The notes under the pieces: model-generated
Databases searched by the model: none
Told to the model about the DNA's origin: nothing
What the model saw: the letters and a program-made list of their open reading frames with translations, nothing else
Translations under genes and position numbers: made by a program
In this document: in pieces, positions 1 through 8,349 of the stretch
Layout: every line of letters starts with the position of its first letter
How positions within the stretch are numbered: the first letter of the stretch is position 1
Source of the DNA: CAKZSB01 sp964573105
GTDB taxonomy: Bacteria > Pseudomonadota > Gammaproteobacteria > Granulosicoccales > Granulosicoccaceae
Assembly (NCBI GenBank): GCA_964573105.1
Contig: CAZNIS010000016.1
Span: forward strand, 25,328-89,327
Direction: 5' to 3'
DNA: 64,000 nt

Positions 1-1
1 C

Positions 2-1132
2 AATGCGTTGACACACATGCTGGCAGATCACGGCGCTGAGGTTATCAAGGTTGAGCGGCCCGGGATAGGCGATGATCTGCGCAACTGGAAAACAGCGGGG
101 GTCAGCACACACTGGAAAGTTTACTGCAGGAACAAAAAGAGCATCACGCTGGATCTTCGGCAGGACAAGGGGCGCGAGCTGCTGCTAAAGCTTGTGGCCG
201 GTGCCGATGTGCTGGTCGAAAATTTCAAGCCTGGCACACTTGAACGCTGGGGGCTGGGGCCGGATGAACTCCACGCCCGCAACCCAAAGCTTGTACTGGT
301 GCGAATCTCTGGCTGGGGGCAGACGGGTATTTACAGCCACAAGCCAGGATTTGGCAGCCTGGTGGAGGCTTTGTCGGGCTATGCCAGTATGAATGGCTAT
401 GGCGACCGCCCGCCGGTGCTGCCACCGCTGGCACTGGCCGATATGATTGCCGGGCAGTATGGTGCCTTTGCCACACTGGTCGCGATACGCCACATCGAGC
501 GCGGCGGTGGAGCGGGGCAGGTGATCGACTTGCCTCTGTTTGATCCGATCTTTTCGATCCTTGGGCCGACTGCGGCAAATTATCGTCTCACCGGTGAGGT
601 GCCTGAGCGTATCGGATCATTGTCCGATCAGACGGCACCGCGCAACGTCTATCGCACTGCAGATGATCGATTTGTCGCGTTGTCCGCCTCGATGCAGCAG
701 ATGGCCGAGCGGCTGTTCGATACCATTGGCATGCCGGAACTGATCGCCGATGAACGCTTTGCTAACAATTCGTCGCGAGTAAAAAACAATGCTGCGCTGG
801 ATGAAATTATCTCGCAGTACATGCAGCGACACACACAGGATGAACTGCTGAAAACGTTTGAGGTAGCTGATGTCACCGTTGGCCCTGTGGCGGACGTGTC
901 GCAATTAATGGATCATCCCTACATCAACGATCGGGCGATTATCGTCGATGTGCCCGATGACGATATTGGCGGTGGGTTGCCGATGCACAATGTGATACCC
1001 GGTATGTCGCAATCTCCCGCAGCTATTCGCACGCCCGCGCCAGCGCTGGGTGCACACAATCAGGCGATCTATGCTGAGCTTGGCATCGACAACGCAGATC
1101 TGCAGGCATTGGAACAGGACGGTGTTGTTTAG
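2..1132 (+). CDS. Family III CoA-transferase (CaiB/BaiF), 5'-truncated by window edge
   Basis: Family III CoA-transferases move CoA between an acyl-CoA donor and a carboxylate acceptor in the cytoplasm. The frame is already open at base 2 and begins within the conserved segment ending GAEVIKVERP, so the true start lies upstream and perhaps 15-25 residues are missing. The LALADMIAG segment carries the conserved aspartate that serves as the acyl-anhydride nucleophile in this family (known for formyl-CoA transferase), and VENFKPGTLERWG is a second family signature. Substrate cannot be assigned from sequence. The next gene, 86 bp downstream on the same strand, is an Old Yellow Enzyme; a shared catabolic route for a CoA-activated unsaturated acid is possible but is only inference. 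Confidence 0.9.
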   Translation, partial: NALTHMLADHGAEVIKVERPGIGDDLRNWKTAGVSTHWKVYCRNKKSITLDLRQDKGRELLLKLVAGADVLVENFKPGTLERWGLGPDELHARNPKLVLVRISGWGQTGIYSHKPGFGSLVEALSGYASMNGYGDRPPVLPPLALADMIAGQYGAFATLVAIRHIERGGGAGQVIDLPLFDPIFSILGPTAANYRLTGEVPERIGSLSDQTAPRNVYRTADDRFVALSASMQQMAERLFDTIGMPELIADERFANNSSRVKNNAALDEIISQYMQRHTQDELLKTFEVADVTVGPVADVSQLMDHPYINDRAIIVDVPDDDIGGGLPMHNVIPGMSQSPAAIRTPAPALGAHNQAIYAELGIDNADLQALEQDGVV

Positions 1133-1218
1133 AATGACAGCGTATTGGCCTGACAGAATTAGCCAACAATCTTACTTTTAACGTCCTTTGATCAAATAGC
1201 GGTACACAGGAGAAACCC

Positions 1219-2367
1219 ATGTCCACATTGTTCAGCCCGATCACCGTCCGCGGCGTGACCTTTCCGAATCGCGTGGTGGTGTCGCCTTTGTGCATGTACT
1301 CGGCTGACGACGGAATGGCGCAACCCTGGCACTTCGCCCATCTGAGCACCTTTGCACGTGGCAAGGCTGGACTGGTATTCGCAGAGGCCACCGCGATCGA
1401 GCCGGAGGGCAGAATTACACCGCGCTGTCTGGGAATCTGGAGTGATGCTCATGCAAAGGCGCTGGTGCCGATCACCGATTTCATCAAATCTATGGGTTGT
1501 ATGCCCGGTATACAGTTGGCACATGCCGGCCGCAAAGCCTCAACCGCACCACCGTTCCAGGGGGCGACACCGCTGGGGCCGGACCACCCTGAAGGCTGGC
1601 AGGTGGTGGCGCCCAGCGCCGAGGCAGTCGGCCCCAATTTCCAGGTGCCGAAGGAAATGAGCATCGCCGATATCCACGCCATGACCGACAAGTTTGTCAC
1701 CGCTGCCAGAAGATCAATCGACGCGGGCTTCGAGGTAATCGAGCTGCACGGCGCTCACGGCTATCTGATGCACAGCTTTTTGTCGCCGATCTCGAACCTG
1801 CGGAAAGACGAATATGGCGGCGACCTTCAAGGGCGAATGCGCTTTCCACTCGAAGTGGCAGCCGCCGTTCGCAAGGAAGTGGGTGATGATATGCCGCTGT
1901 TCTTCAGAATATCCGCCGTCGATGGCCTTGAGGGCGGGTGGACGATGGATGATTCAGTGGCTCTGGCAAAGGCGCTGGGGGAGCACGGCATTGATGTGGT
2001 CGATTGTTCCTCTGGAGGGGTCAGTGGTGCACCGCGATTTAGAATCGATGACGATGGCAAGCCGCTGACCAGGAGCTCCGCACGCTTGCCCGGTTTTCAG
2101 GTGCCCTACGCTGAGCGCATCAGCAATGAGACCAGTCTTAAATCCATGGCCGTCGGCGTGATCATCGACGCTGACCAGGCCGAACAAATCGCAAGCTCAG
2201 GCCAGGCAGACTTTGTCGCACTGGGGCGCGAGATTATGCACAACCCGTTCTGGCCATTGCATGCAGCAGAGAAACTCGGTGCCGATCCTGATTTTAAAAT
2301 GTGGCCGGATCAGTATGGCTGGGCAGTGGATCGTCGCTCGCAGATTCAGAAAATGAACAAGGCTTAG
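1219..2367 (+). CDS. NADH:flavin oxidoreductase, Old Yellow Enzyme family (YqjM-like)
   Basis: This 382-residue FMN-dependent TIM-barrel ene-reductase should reduce activated C=C bonds of enones or related electrophiles with NAD(P)H. The start is ATG behind a good AGGAG-type ribosome site. Family marks are visible: a PLCMYSA segment near residue 25, whose cysteine is typical of the thermophilic-like YqjM class, LAHAGRK near residue 100, and a HGAHGYLMHSFLSP segment with the paired histidines that hold the substrate oxygen. The C-terminal half contains the GGVSG and ALGREI phosphate-binding loops. Length fits a single-domain OYE with no Fe-S or FAD extension. Physiological substrate is unknown; the CoA-transferase upstream is the only context. 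Confidence 0.9.
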   Translation: MSTLFSPITVRGVTFPNRVVVSPLCMYSADDGMAQPWHFAHLSTFARGKAGLVFAEATAIEPEGRITPRCLGIWSDAHAKALVPITDFIKSMGCMPGIQLAHAGRKASTAPPFQGATPLGPDHPEGWQVVAPSAEAVGPNFQVPKEMSIADIHAMTDKFVTAARRSIDAGFEVIELHGAHGYLMHSFLSPISNLRKDEYGGDLQGRMRFPLEVAAAVRKEVGDDMPLFFRISAVDGLEGGWTMDDSVALAKALGEHGIDVVDCSSGGVSGAPRFRIDDDGKPLTRSSARLPGFQVPYAERISNETSLKSMAVGVIIDADQAEQIASSGQADFVALGREIMHNPFWPLHAAEKLGADPDFKMWPDQYGWAVDRRSQIQKMNKA

Positions 2368-2541
2368 GCATCGTTCCTTTTGGTTCAAGCGACTCGTTAG
2401 GTTGTTCTTGTTCCAACGTGGCGTGCCGGGACTTCTCCGGTGCGTCAGATGCCTAAAAGAGTGTGCTTTCACCTACCCTTGCGACACTGGACCACAGAAG
2501 TCTAACGCTCGCACTTAGTCACAAACTGCTGTTTGGCTCAA

Positions 2542-2570
2542 TTGACAGGCAATATGTCATGACATAATAT
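2542..2570 (+). promoter_or_regulatory. Near-consensus sigma-70 promoter
   Basis: TTGACA at 2542-2547 and TAATAT at 2565-2570 are separated by exactly 17 bp, the strongest sigma-70 promoter match in the window. It reads toward the exported repeat-protein gene at 2636. Two palindromic sites overlap the spacer and the probable start point, so repression is expected. Confidence 0.8.
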
Positions 2571-2583
2571 TGTGTCATGACAT
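2554..2583 (+). promoter_or_regulatory. Tandem palindromic operator, TGTCATGACA twice
   Basis: ATGTCATGACAT at 2554-2565 is a perfect 12-bp palindrome lying in the promoter spacer. Its 10-bp core TGTCATGACA recurs at 2573-2582, with the two cores starting 18 bp apart and the second falling at the expected transcription start. This placement is typical of a repressor that occludes RNA polymerase. The regulator is not identifiable here and no regulator gene is adjacent. Confidence 0.7.
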
Positions 2584-2587
2584 TACC

Positions 2588-2603
2588 CGCACCAGCTGGT
2601 GCG
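2588..2603 (+). promoter_or_regulatory. 16-bp perfect palindrome in the leader of the repeat-protein gene
   Basis: CGCACCAGCTGGTGCG is a perfect palindrome 33 bp before the ATG at 2636. It differs from the TGTCATGACA sites upstream. It may be a leader-RNA hairpin or the site of a second regulator. Confidence 0.4.
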
Positions 2604-2635
2604 CCTTTCTACAAAGCTAAGCAGGTATTCGGTTT

Positions 2636-4597
2636 ATGAGTGATAAGTATCTGACTACTATTAGAAATCTGTCTGGATTGGCACCACTTTCTGCGATGTT
2701 TGTCTCGCTGGCGCTGGTGGCTGCCGCGCAAAAGGTCGGTGCGCAACAAGGCGCAGAGTGTCTGGAGTGCCACACCGGGCTGCCAGCCACGGCTGCCAAC
2801 CTGATCCCGGAAGAGACGGAAGAGCAAATAGCCTCAGCCACGTGCGACTATTCGAGTGCGGACCTGTTTGACGGGTGGGGCTGGAATCCTGTGACGCGCG
2901 AGAGTTGCCCGCCACTTGAAGGGGGTGGAGAGACCACCGAGACATCCTCCAATTGCGACTACACCAATGCCGATCTTTACGACGGTTGGGGCTGGGATCC
3001 GGTGGCGCGTCAAAGCTGCCCGCCACTTGAGAGCAGCGATCCGCACGCGCGCTTTCCGATTTGCAGTGCGACGTTTTACGATGCTGAGGGTGATGGCTTT
3101 GGCTGGGAGAACGAGGCAAGTTGTATCGTGACGTCAGACTCTACGCCGCCGCCGGTGTTTACCAATCAGCAGACCGGCAATCAGGTGGATCTGGTGAGAG
3201 CCTACTGGGATGGCAATTCCGATCTTGCCGATCGAGTGGTTCAGTGCGATCTTTATTATTACGATAGTTACTCGATGACCTATCGCACTGAGGACTTTCC
3301 GTTCAGAGCCGGCGCCGGTATCAATAATCAGGTGTTTCCTGCATACCGTTTCCATCATCTGGCGCTGCCACCTGAATCACCGTTTGAGGGCTTCATCGCT
3401 GATGCGGCCTATGTCGATAACGGTGAGGTGCTTTCCACGCCACTGGCGGCACAACCTTTCTGGACCACCGATGATGGGCGTTATATTGGTCCGACTGTTC
3501 TCCAGGATCCGTATCTTGAGCTGGTGACGCGCAACAGTGGTGCACAGGCAGTTCGCCTCTGGGTTAACAGCCGGCAGGATACCGCGCTTGATTTGCTGGA
3601 TTCAGGAAATCGGGTGCGCCGCGACGGCTACTTTGAATGCTATGACATCAGCGGTCGCGATCTTCGGCCTACAGGAAGGCAGGGTGGTGGTACCAATAGT
3701 CCCAGAGTGCTGTCTGATCTGGTGGTCTCATCGGAAGGGCTGAGTGGACAAGCACAGCCTGAGGCAATACGCAATCTTGATACGGGCAGCGATGTGTCCT
3801 TGCGCAAGGCTTTCTGGAATTACAATCAGGATCTGGGCGGCAGATCGTTCTCATGTGAATCGAACGTGTACCTTGAATGCGATGATTGCCCGACGAACTA
3901 TATGCCGATAGAATTTTTCGAGTACAGCTTTGCCAAACACTTCACCAGTTCGGGCAACCGGATCCACTTTACCTCCGGTCCAGTGCTTGGACTTTTCAAC
4001 GAATCATTCCTGGTAGAAAATGGCGTGGTACAACTATCCGATTATGCAATTGGCGGCATCTTTGGCTCGCCTTACATCGAAGATACCTCGCAAGGTGTCA
4101 GGTTCTGGACTGACTCAGAATTCTATACAGAGTGTATTGGAATAAGTCCTACTGGTACTGAGCCTGCAGTGGTGAACAATAATCAGTGTGACTACAGCAG
4201 TGCCGATGCGCACGATGGGTGGGGCTGGAATTCGGTTACCCGAACCTCCTGCCCGCCAGTGTCTGAATCTTCGGGGACTGATCCGGTCGAGACAGAAGTT
4301 ACCGATGGTTGTGACTACAGCAACGCCGGGCTCGATGGCTGGGGCTGGAATCCAGTAACCAGGACTTCGTGTGCACCGCTTACAAGTGGCACAGGAAATG
4401 TGCCGGAGAATACTGAATCGGATAACTGTGATTACAGCAGTGCCGGTTCAGATGGCTGGGGCTGGAATCCGGTAAGCCTGATGTCCTGTCCGCCACTGAC
4501 GCAAACGCCAACGGCCGACAATTGTGACTACAGCAGTGCCGGCCCGGATGGCTGGGGATGGGATCCGGTGGCAAGATTGTCTTGCCCGCCTCGCTAG
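2636..4597 (+). CDS. Exported GWGW-repeat protein with CxxCH motif; function unknown
   Basis: This 653-residue protein has an N-terminal export signal (hydrophobic stretch about residues 14-35), then ECLECHTG near residue 42, a canonical c-type heme site. Six near-identical 23-24-residue units follow the pattern C-D-Y-x4-DGWGW-x-PV-x3-SCPP at about residues 70-93, 107-130, 518-541, 559-581, 598-620 and 630-652. A seventh, divergent unit at 143-165 reads GDGFGWENEASC. That unit resembles the GWGWEN..SC core of CBM10/fungal-dockerin modules, so carbohydrate or protein binding is plausible. Between the repeat blocks lie two related domains (about 185-345 and 387-505) sharing RAYW/KAFW, VxNGxV and VR(L/F)W motifs. 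I do not recognise the whole protein. The promoter and operators just upstream suggest tight regulation. Confidence 0.8.
   Translation: MSDKYLTTIRNLSGLAPLSAMFVSLALVAAAQKVGAQQGAECLECHTGLPATAANLIPEETEEQIASATCDYSSADLFDGWGWNPVTRESCPPLEGGGETTETSSNCDYTNADLYDGWGWDPVARQSCPPLESSDPHARFPICSATFYDAEGDGFGWENEASCIVTSDSTPPPVFTNQQTGNQVDLVRAYWDGNSDLADRVVQCDLYYYDSYSMTYRTEDFPFRAGAGINNQVFPAYRFHHLALPPESPFEGFIADAAYVDNGEVLSTPLAAQPFWTTDDGRYIGPTVLQDPYLELVTRNSGAQAVRLWVNSRQDTALDLLDSGNRVRRDGYFECYDISGRDLRPTGRQGGGTNSPRVLSDLVVSSEGLSGQAQPEAIRNLDTGSDVSLRKAFWNYNQDLGGRSFSCESNVYLECDDCPTNYMPIEFFEYSFAKHFTSSGNRIHFTSGPVLGLFNESFLVENGVVQLSDYAIGGIFGSPYIEDTSQGVRFWTDSEFYTECIGISPTGTEPAVVNNNQCDYSSADAHDGWGWNSVTRTSCPPVSESSGTDPVETEVTDGCDYSNAGLDGWGWNPVTRTSCAPLTSGTGNVPENTESDNCDYSSAGSDGWGWNPVSLMSCPPLTQTPTADNCDYSSAGPDGWGWDPVARLSCPPR
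2843..3025 (+). repeat. N-terminal pair of GWGW cysteine repeats (coding)
   Basis: Two coding units, about 2843-2914 and 2954-3025, each encode a 24-residue C...DGWGW...SCPP module separated by a Gly/Thr/Ser-rich linker. They match the four modules at the other end of the same gene, so the two blocks flank the central duplicated domains. Confidence 0.75.
4187..4591 (+). repeat. C-terminal array of four GWGW cysteine repeats (coding)
   Basis: Units at about 4187-4258, 4310-4378, 4427-4495 and 4523-4591 encode 23-24-residue modules joined by Thr/Glu/Ser linkers of about 9-17 residues. The last three share GlyLeu/Ser/Pro-Asp before GWGW and are one residue shorter than the first, pointing to recent local duplication. 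Confidence 0.75.
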
Positions 4598-4608
4598 TGA
4601 ATTAAGGT

Positions 4609-4639
4609 CTGTGCCCCGAATCCGGGGCACAGCTTTTTC
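4609..4639 (+). terminator. Rho-independent terminator
   Basis: A 10-bp perfect stem (CTGTGCCCCG / CGGGGCACAG) with a 4-nt loop is followed by five T residues. It lies 12 bp after the repeat-protein stop codon and between convergent genes, so it ends the plus-strand transcript. Confidence 0.9.
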
Positions 4640-4705
4640 AGCCTGTTGTTTTAGGCCAACAGTGGCAAGAGTCTTTGCCTGCTTCTGATGTGGCTGTCGC
4701 TATTT

Positions 4706-6097
4706 TTAACTTGCTGTTTTAGTTTGTGCAGCATCCATCACTAACTCGCTTAGCGTCGGGTGCGGGTGGATCGTCAGCGCTATATCCTCTACAGCCGCTG
4801 CCATCTCGATAGCAACACAAATTTCAGCGATTAACTCTGACGCGTGCGGGCCGACGACGGTGGCACCCAATAGAATCCCTGAGTCGGCATCGGCGACCAG
4901 CTCGATAAAACCGTCGGTTTGATTCATTGTGGTGGCGCGACCGGAGGCCTTCATCGGCAAGCGCTGAGTGGCACTGTCAATTCCCTGTTCCTTCGCTTCA
5001 TAGACAGACAGGCCTGCCATGGCTATTTCGGGATCGGTAAATACGATCAATGGAATAGCTTGCGGTTCGAATGCGGTGTTTTTTCCGCACAGCGCGTCGA
5101 CGGCGACAATCGCCTCGGCGCTGGCTTTGTGGGCCAGGGCAGGGCCGCTGGTGATGTCGCCGATGGCGGCGATGTGGGTTTTTAGTCGTCTGTCGGCTGC
5201 TACGTTTAGCAAGCCCTGTTCGTTGAGTTTGACGCCGATGGTGTCGAGCCCGATTTGATCGGTATTGGGGCGTCTGCCGATCGCGATCAGCAGTTTTTCT
5301 GCAGCGATTTTGGTTGTTTTAGCGTCTGGGGTTGTCAGGGTTAGCTGACCATTAGTAAACGACTTTGCCTGGTGTGATAGCTTAAAATCGATGCCCAGAT
5401 TGTCCATCGATTTTTGCAGTACTGGCGCAATGGTTTTAGGCATGGCGGGCAGGATTCTGTCCTGTGCCTCTACCACGGTGACTTTGCAGCCTAGCTTCGC
5501 CAGCGCGCAACCCAGTTCCAGCCCAATATAGCCTGCGCCGATGATGGCGATGCTTTTGGGGATGGATTGCAGTGACAGTAGACCCTCGGCATCGAGTATG
5601 TCGTCGTCGAATTCAAAACCCGGTATTGTCAGTGCACGGGAACCGGTGGCAATGATGCAGTCGCGAAATTGTACAAATCGGGCCTGGCCATTGCTGGTGG
5701 CGATCACGAGCGTTTTTTCGTCGGTAAACATGGCGTTGCCGGCGGCTGTTTCGACACCGGCTGCTTTCAATTTTTGTTTCACACCACCTGACAGCCGACT
5801 GATCACCGATGATTTGAACGTCTGCCACTGTGGCATATTGAAGCTTGCATCGGCGACTGACACGCCCATGCTGTCGCTGTGTCGGGATTGATGCAGGATT
5901 TGCGCGGCCTCAATCAGTGATTTGCTGGGTATGCAGCCGGCGTTCAGGCAGACGCCACCGATGCCATCCTCGCCGTGATTGTCGATCAGCAGAACTTTGC
6001 GGCCACACTTTGCCGCGTGCAGTGCGGCGGTGTAGCCACCCGGGCCCGCGCCAATGACGACAAAGTCTGCTGCTTCCGGTGCGTTGCCGACGACCAT
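4706..6097 (-). CDS. lpdA: Dihydrolipoyl dehydrogenase (E3) of the branched-chain-type complex
   Basis: This 463-residue FAD flavoprotein reoxidises dihydrolipoyl groups on E2 with NAD+. Visible features are the FAD site GAGPGGYTAA near residue 16, the redox disulfide in GGVCLNAGCIPSK, a second dinucleotide motif IGAGYIGLE, and the C-terminal HPHPTLSE segment that carries the catalytic His-Glu pair. It is the last gene of E1a-E1b-E2-E3, starting 3 nt after the E2 stop codon. Unlike the other E3 in this window (54104-55828) it has no lipoyl domain. It is probably dedicated to the neighbouring E1/E2, though E3 subunits are often shared. Confidence 0.93.
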   Translation of the reverse strand: MVVGNAPEAADFVVIGAGPGGYTAALHAAKCGRKVLLIDNHGEDGIGGVCLNAGCIPSKSLIEAAQILHQSRHSDSMGVSVADASFNMPQWQTFKSSVISRLSGGVKQKLKAAGVETAAGNAMFTDEKTLVIATSNGQARFVQFRDCIIATGSRALTIPGFEFDDDILDAEGLLSLQSIPKSIAIIGAGYIGLELGCALAKLGCKVTVVEAQDRILPAMPKTIAPVLQKSMDNLGIDFKLSHQAKSFTNGQLTLTTPDAKTTKIAAEKLLIAIGRRPNTDQIGLDTIGVKLNEQGLLNVAADRRLKTHIAAIGDITSGPALAHKASAEAIVAVDALCGKNTAFEPQAIPLIVFTDPEIAMAGLSVYEAKEQGIDSATQRLPMKASGRATTMNQTDGFIELVADADSGILLGATVVGPHASELIAEICVAIEMAAAVEDIALTIHPHPTLSELVMDAAQTKTAS

Positions 6098-6100
6098 GAT

Positions 6101-7360
6101 CTACAAGTGTCCCAACAGTCTGACGGGATTGGCGAGCAGGCGTGTGAGTGTGGCGACAAATCCACCCAGGTGTTCGCCGTCGTTCAGTCGATGATCAGTT
6201 GAGATAGCGATTGGCAGTATCTTTCGTACTGCGGGCTGGCCGTCAATAGGCACTACTTTATCGTGGATGCGGCCAAAGCCTGCAATGGCCACTTCCGGCG
6301 GGCGTATGATCGGTGTACCCAAAGTGCCGCCGTAGCTGCCAAAATTCGAAATAGTAAAGGTGCCACCACGGATCTGTTCGACTGTTACGCGTCGACGCCG
6401 CGCGAGATCGGCAAGCGATTCGATTTCGCTTGCAATCTGCTGTAGTGACTTCTTCTCCGCCTCGTGCACCACGGTGACAATAAGACCTTCAGGTGTGGCG
6501 GTGGCGATGCCGATGTTGCACTGGCCGTGATAGGTCACGGTTTCATCCTGCATCGACAAGGATGCGTTAAATCTGGGGTGCTCCTGTAGCGCGACCACGC
6601 AAGCTTTGACGAAGAAGGGCAGGAAGCTGATTCGCGTGCCCTGTGTTTCGAATTCGGCGTTGATCTGTTGCCGGGCGTGCACGAGCTGGCTGGCGTCGAT
6701 CTCTTCGAAGGTGAAGATATGCGGGATATCACTCCACGCCTGCTGCATGTTGACGGCGATTTGCTTGCGCAGGCCGGTGAGTGGTTCGGTGACTGTGTCG
6801 CGAGTTTGCAGTGGCGGCGCGGCGCTGGATGGTGTTGTCGGTTGAGCCGGTGCATGATCGTTCTGGCTCGCGGTAGCCGTCGCGGATTGAGCCATATGGG
6901 CTTCCACGTCTGCACGGGTTATTTGCCCGCGCGAACCACTGCCGGTGATCAGCGTGAGATCGACTGCATGTTCGCGCGCGAATTTTCGCGTTGCAGGGCT
7001 TGCCAGCGTGCGATTGGGCGGGGCAGTTTGGGTGCTGGGTGTGGCAGCGACGGATGCGTTCGCTTGAACCTTTGGGTCAGGGGTTGGCTCGGATGTTGTC
7101 GTTGGCGCTGTGTTGTCGCTTGGCACCTCAAACGTGGCGAGAACATCGCCGACGCTGAGTGTGGCACCCGCGGCTGCACCGTGTGTGGTCAGCGTACCGG
7201 TAACCGGTGCTGGAATTTCAACCACCGCTTTATCAGTTTCGATCTCGACGATGATTTGATCGGCACTGACGCTATCACCTTCGGCGACCAGCCACTGAAC
7301 GATGGCGCCACCCTCAAGGCCTTCGCCGACATCGGGTAACAGAAAATTGTGTTTTGCCAT
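6101..7360 (-). CDS. bkdB: 2-oxoacid dehydrogenase E2, dihydrolipoamide acyltransferase
   Basis: This E2 takes the acyl group formed by E1 and passes it to CoA. I chose the ATG at 7358-7360 (MAKHNFLLPDVGEGLEGG, 419 aa), because a longer open frame would run into the upstream gene and carries no domain. Order: one lipoyl domain with ETDKAVVEIPAP (residues 1-80), a Pro/Thr/Ala linker, a peripheral-subunit-binding domain (SPATRKFAREHAVDL...), a second linker, then the catalytic acyltransferase domain ending in the DHRLNDG active-site motif. It lies between E1b (stop 10 nt upstream) and E3 (3 nt downstream). Branched-chain specificity is inferred from the E1 type and is not proven. Confidence 0.9.
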   Translation of the reverse strand: MAKHNFLLPDVGEGLEGGAIVQWLVAEGDSVSADQIIVEIETDKAVVEIPAPVTGTLTTHGAAAGATLSVGDVLATFEVPSDNTAPTTTSEPTPDPKVQANASVAATPSTQTAPPNRTLASPATRKFAREHAVDLTLITGSGSRGQITRADVEAHMAQSATATASQNDHAPAQPTTPSSAAPPLQTRDTVTEPLTGLRKQIAVNMQQAWSDIPHIFTFEEIDASQLVHARQQINAEFETQGTRISFLPFFVKACVVALQEHPRFNASLSMQDETVTYHGQCNIGIATATPEGLIVTVVHEAEKKSLQQIASEIESLADLARRRRVTVEQIRGGTFTISNFGSYGGTLGTPIIRPPEVAIAGFGRIHDKVVPIDGQPAVRKILPIAISTDHRLNDGEHLGGFVATLTRLLANPVRLLGHL

Positions 7361-7370
7361 TGCAGGTAAC

Positions 7371-8348
7371 CTAGTCGACCAGGGCTTCGCGAACCGCGTG
7401 AACGACTCGGTCTGACGTCGGAATGTAGTAGCCTTCGATGCCGGGCGGTGGGTAGGGTGCATCTGGGGCAGTGACACGGATCAAGGGTGCCTGCAATGAA
7501 TAGAACGCCTGTTCCTGCAGTAGTGTGATGACTTCGGCACCAAAACCTGCCGCGGCTGGCGATTCGTGTACCACCACGCAGCGTCCGGTTTTTTCCACCG
7601 CCGCAACCAGGCCCGCTTCATCCAGCGGCACGACAGTGCGAAGATCAACCACATGCGGATCGATGCCCTCTGCCACCAGTTGTTCAACCGCCTGCTCTAC
7701 TACAGGTACGCTTGCACTCCAGGTTACGATGGTGACATCGGAGCCTTCGCGCATGGTGCGCAGTTGACCAAATTCGATGGTGTAGTCCTCGTCCGGGACT
7801 TCGTCGGACACCAGGCGATAGCCGCGCAGCGGTTCCAGAAAAAGTACCGGGTCGGGATCGCGAATGGCGCTGGCGAGTAAACCCTTGGCATCGTAGGCGG
7901 TCGATGGCATGACGACTTTCATACCGGTGCTCTGGGCGTATTGCGCCTCCATGGAATCGCTGTGCAGTTCCGGTGTGCGCACATTGCCGCCAAACGGGGC
8001 GCGGATGGTGATTGGACAACTGTGCGACCCGCGGGTGCGAAAACGCGTGCGGGCGACCTGCTGACAAATCTGGTGAAAGGCGTTTTGCGAAAAGCCCAGA
8101 AACTGCATCTCGAATACCGGTACCAGGCCGGAGATTGCAAGCCCGACGGCGGAACCTGCGATCACGCTCTCAGCCAGTGGTGTGTCGATCACACGCTGCG
8201 CCCCGAATTGCTGGCGCAGACCGTCGGTGGCGCGGAATACACCACCCAGGTGGCCGACATCCTCACCCATCAGAATCACCCGCTCATCGCGCAGCATTTC
8301 CGCGCGCAGTGTTTCGCGGATGGCTTCGACCATCGTTAAACGTACCAC
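7371..8348 (-). CDS. bkdA2: 2-oxoacid dehydrogenase E1 beta subunit
   Basis: The beta half of a heterotetrameric thiamin-diphosphate E1 (325 aa). It binds the aminopyrimidine side of ThDP and contacts E2. The GEDVG segment near residue 30, DTPLAES near 55 and the PVFEMQF stretch are conserved in this family, and the C-terminal transketolase-type domain (VVDLRTVVPLDE) is complete. The GTG start follows GGAG by 7 nt and lies 1 nt after the E1a stop codon, so translation is probably coupled. Acetoin, pyruvate and branched-chain enzymes share this fold; context does not decide among them. Confidence 0.9.
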   Translation of the reverse strand: MVRLTMVEAIRETLRAEMLRDERVILMGEDVGHLGGVFRATDGLRQQFGAQRVIDTPLAESVIAGSAVGLAISGLVPVFEMQFLGFSQNAFHQICQQVARTRFRTRGSHSCPITIRAPFGGNVRTPELHSDSMEAQYAQSTGMKVVMPSTAYDAKGLLASAIRDPDPVLFLEPLRGYRLVSDEVPDEDYTIEFGQLRTMREGSDVTIVTWSASVPVVEQAVEQLVAEGIDPHVVDLRTVVPLDEAGLVAAVEKTGRCVVVHESPAAAGFGAEVITLLQEQAFYSLQAPLIRVTAPDAPYPPPGIEGYYIPTSDRVVHAVREALVD

Positions 8349-8349
8349 G

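Noticed and set aside
6668..7339. 223-codon plus-strand frame antisense to E2
   Set aside because: It is a GC-rich shadow of the lipoyl/linker region with no family features.
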